This document shows positions 4,997-5,473 of a stretch of 5,473 nt of DNA, piece by piece (the first letter of the stretch is position 1; each line of letters begins with the position of its first letter). Under the pieces are notes generated by a model, which did not search any database, was not told where the DNA came from, and saw only the letters and a program-made list of their open reading frames with translations. The translations under genes were made by a program, and so were the position numbers. The stretch is from Parcubacteria group bacterium (GTDB lineage Bacteria; Patescibacteriota; Minisyncoccia; JACPCQ01), in the NCBI GenBank assembly GCA_016179715.1, contig JACPCQ010000059.1, positions 1 to 5,473 on the forward strand, read 5' to 3'.

Positions 4997-5473
4997 TCAG
5001 ATGAGGATTCCCAACTCCTTTGTCAGCACCCGCCTCACTTCGGCAACGGGGTCAGAAGCGTTCAAAGCGTTCAAAATCTGCCGCCCCATCACAAGGAATC
5101 TGGCACCATCATCCTGTGCCTGCCGCGGAGTTCCAACCCTCTTCTGGTCATGCACATCACCTCCGGGAGAACGCACGCCTGGCGTTACCAGAATTATGTG
5201 TGGGTAAATTCTGTGTAACTCTTTTACCTCCTGCGGCGAGCAGACCAGACCGTGCGCCCCTGCATTGACAGCAATCTCGGCAAGGCGCAAGACCTGCTCT
5301 TCGGGTGTGCGGACAAAGACCTCTTTGCATTCATCCTCCCCCAGCGAGGTGAGCACGGTAACTCCCAGTACCAGCGTGGGAAGGCCCGAGAGTGTGTCCG
5401 CTACCGCCTTGACCATCTCTCCGTGACCGACAGCATGCACGGTAATTGCCCAAGGAGGACAGTGGCGCAGATG
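4997..5473 (-). CDS. pyrF: Orotidine 5'-phosphate decarboxylase (3' part)
   Basis: PyrF decarboxylates OMP to UMP, the last step of pyrimidine synthesis, in the cytoplasm. The frame is open to the right edge, so the N-terminus is outside the window; 158 residues are visible, about two-thirds of a 230-residue enzyme. They include ITVHAVGHGEMVKA, the LGVTVLTSL strand, GLVCSPQEV, ILVTPGVR, DQKRVGTP and FLVMGRQI. These are the late strands of the OMP decarboxylase barrel, with the phosphate-gripping arginines in DQKR and GRQI. The catalytic DxKxxD motif would be encoded beyond the window. A GTG at 5440-5438 is only an internal valine codon, because the family pattern continues upstream of it (PPWAITVHA). 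TGA stops the gene at 4997-4999. It converges on the deoxyribosyltransferase-like gene and has its own terminator. Confidence 0.9.
   Translation of the reverse strand, partial: HLRHCPPWAITVHAVGHGEMVKAVADTLSGLPTLVLGVTVLTSLGEDECKEVFVRTPEEQVLRLAEIAVNAGAHGLVCSPQEVKELHRIYPHIILVTPGVRSPGGDVHDQKRVGTPRQAQDDGARFLVMGRQILNALNASDPVAEVRRVLTKELGILI

Noticed and set aside
4916..5218. Plus-strand frame of 100 codons opposite pyrF
   Set aside because: It covers the pyrF terminator and antisense pyrF; the minus-strand protein is clearly OMP decarboxylase.
1..5473. Defence island, CRISPR array, toxin-antitoxin pair or other novel multi-gene system
   Set aside because: Apart from the deoxyribosyltransferase-like gene and the partial nucleotidyltransferase-like fusion, the genes are housekeeping or single enzymes with separate transcription signals; there are no regularly spaced repeats and no paired small genes.

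Overview
The window looks like chromosomal DNA of a small-genome bacterium, most likely a member of the Candidate Phyla Radiation (Patescibacteria, Parcubacteria-like). Three things point there. A C-terminal domain with the pattern LNANVLD.LLANPHLIPEEWKGK..FFWGTIYR is one I associate with repeated hypothetical proteins of Parcubacteria. One promoter is placed so that its transcript would start at, or next to, the ATG. Intergenic spaces are short and rich in hairpins. The genes read cleanly in the standard bacterial code, and two end in TGA, so there is no UGA recoding. The taxonomic call is an inference from memory and was not searched.

Layout. Positions 1-450 hold the 3' part of an apparent fusion gene: a nucleotidyltransferase-like segment followed by the FFWGTIYR domain, in DNA visibly richer in G+C than most of what follows. 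Positions 451-878 are gene-poor. They carry small hairpins, a strong intrinsic terminator (534-574) and the decayed 3' end of an IS30-family transposase (579-750). An endonuclease/exonuclease/phosphatase-fold protein is encoded at 879-1646. A 270-base spacer then leads to purB (adenylosuccinate lyase, 1917-3347), which has a clear Shine-Dalgarno sequence and its own terminator. Next comes pip (prolyl iminopeptidase, 3467-4420), apparently leaderless. A spacer with an 11-bp hairpin and a perfect 40-bp palindrome follows, then a small nucleoside 2-deoxyribosyltransferase-like gene (4538-4894). On the minus strand, the 3' two-thirds of pyrF (orotidine 5'-phosphate decarboxylase) runs in from the right edge and ends at 4997. 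Its terminator sits in the convergent gap.

How the genes relate. purB (purine synthesis), pyrF (pyrimidine synthesis) and the deoxyribosyltransferase-like gene share a loose nucleotide theme. Separate promoters, terminators and opposed strands argue against one operon, and most genes look like single transcription units. I see no CRISPR array, tRNA, rRNA or convincing multi-gene defence system. The least ordinary items are the fusion gene at the left edge, the IS30 scar missed by simple ORF calling, the 40-bp palindrome, and the leaderless promoter of pip.
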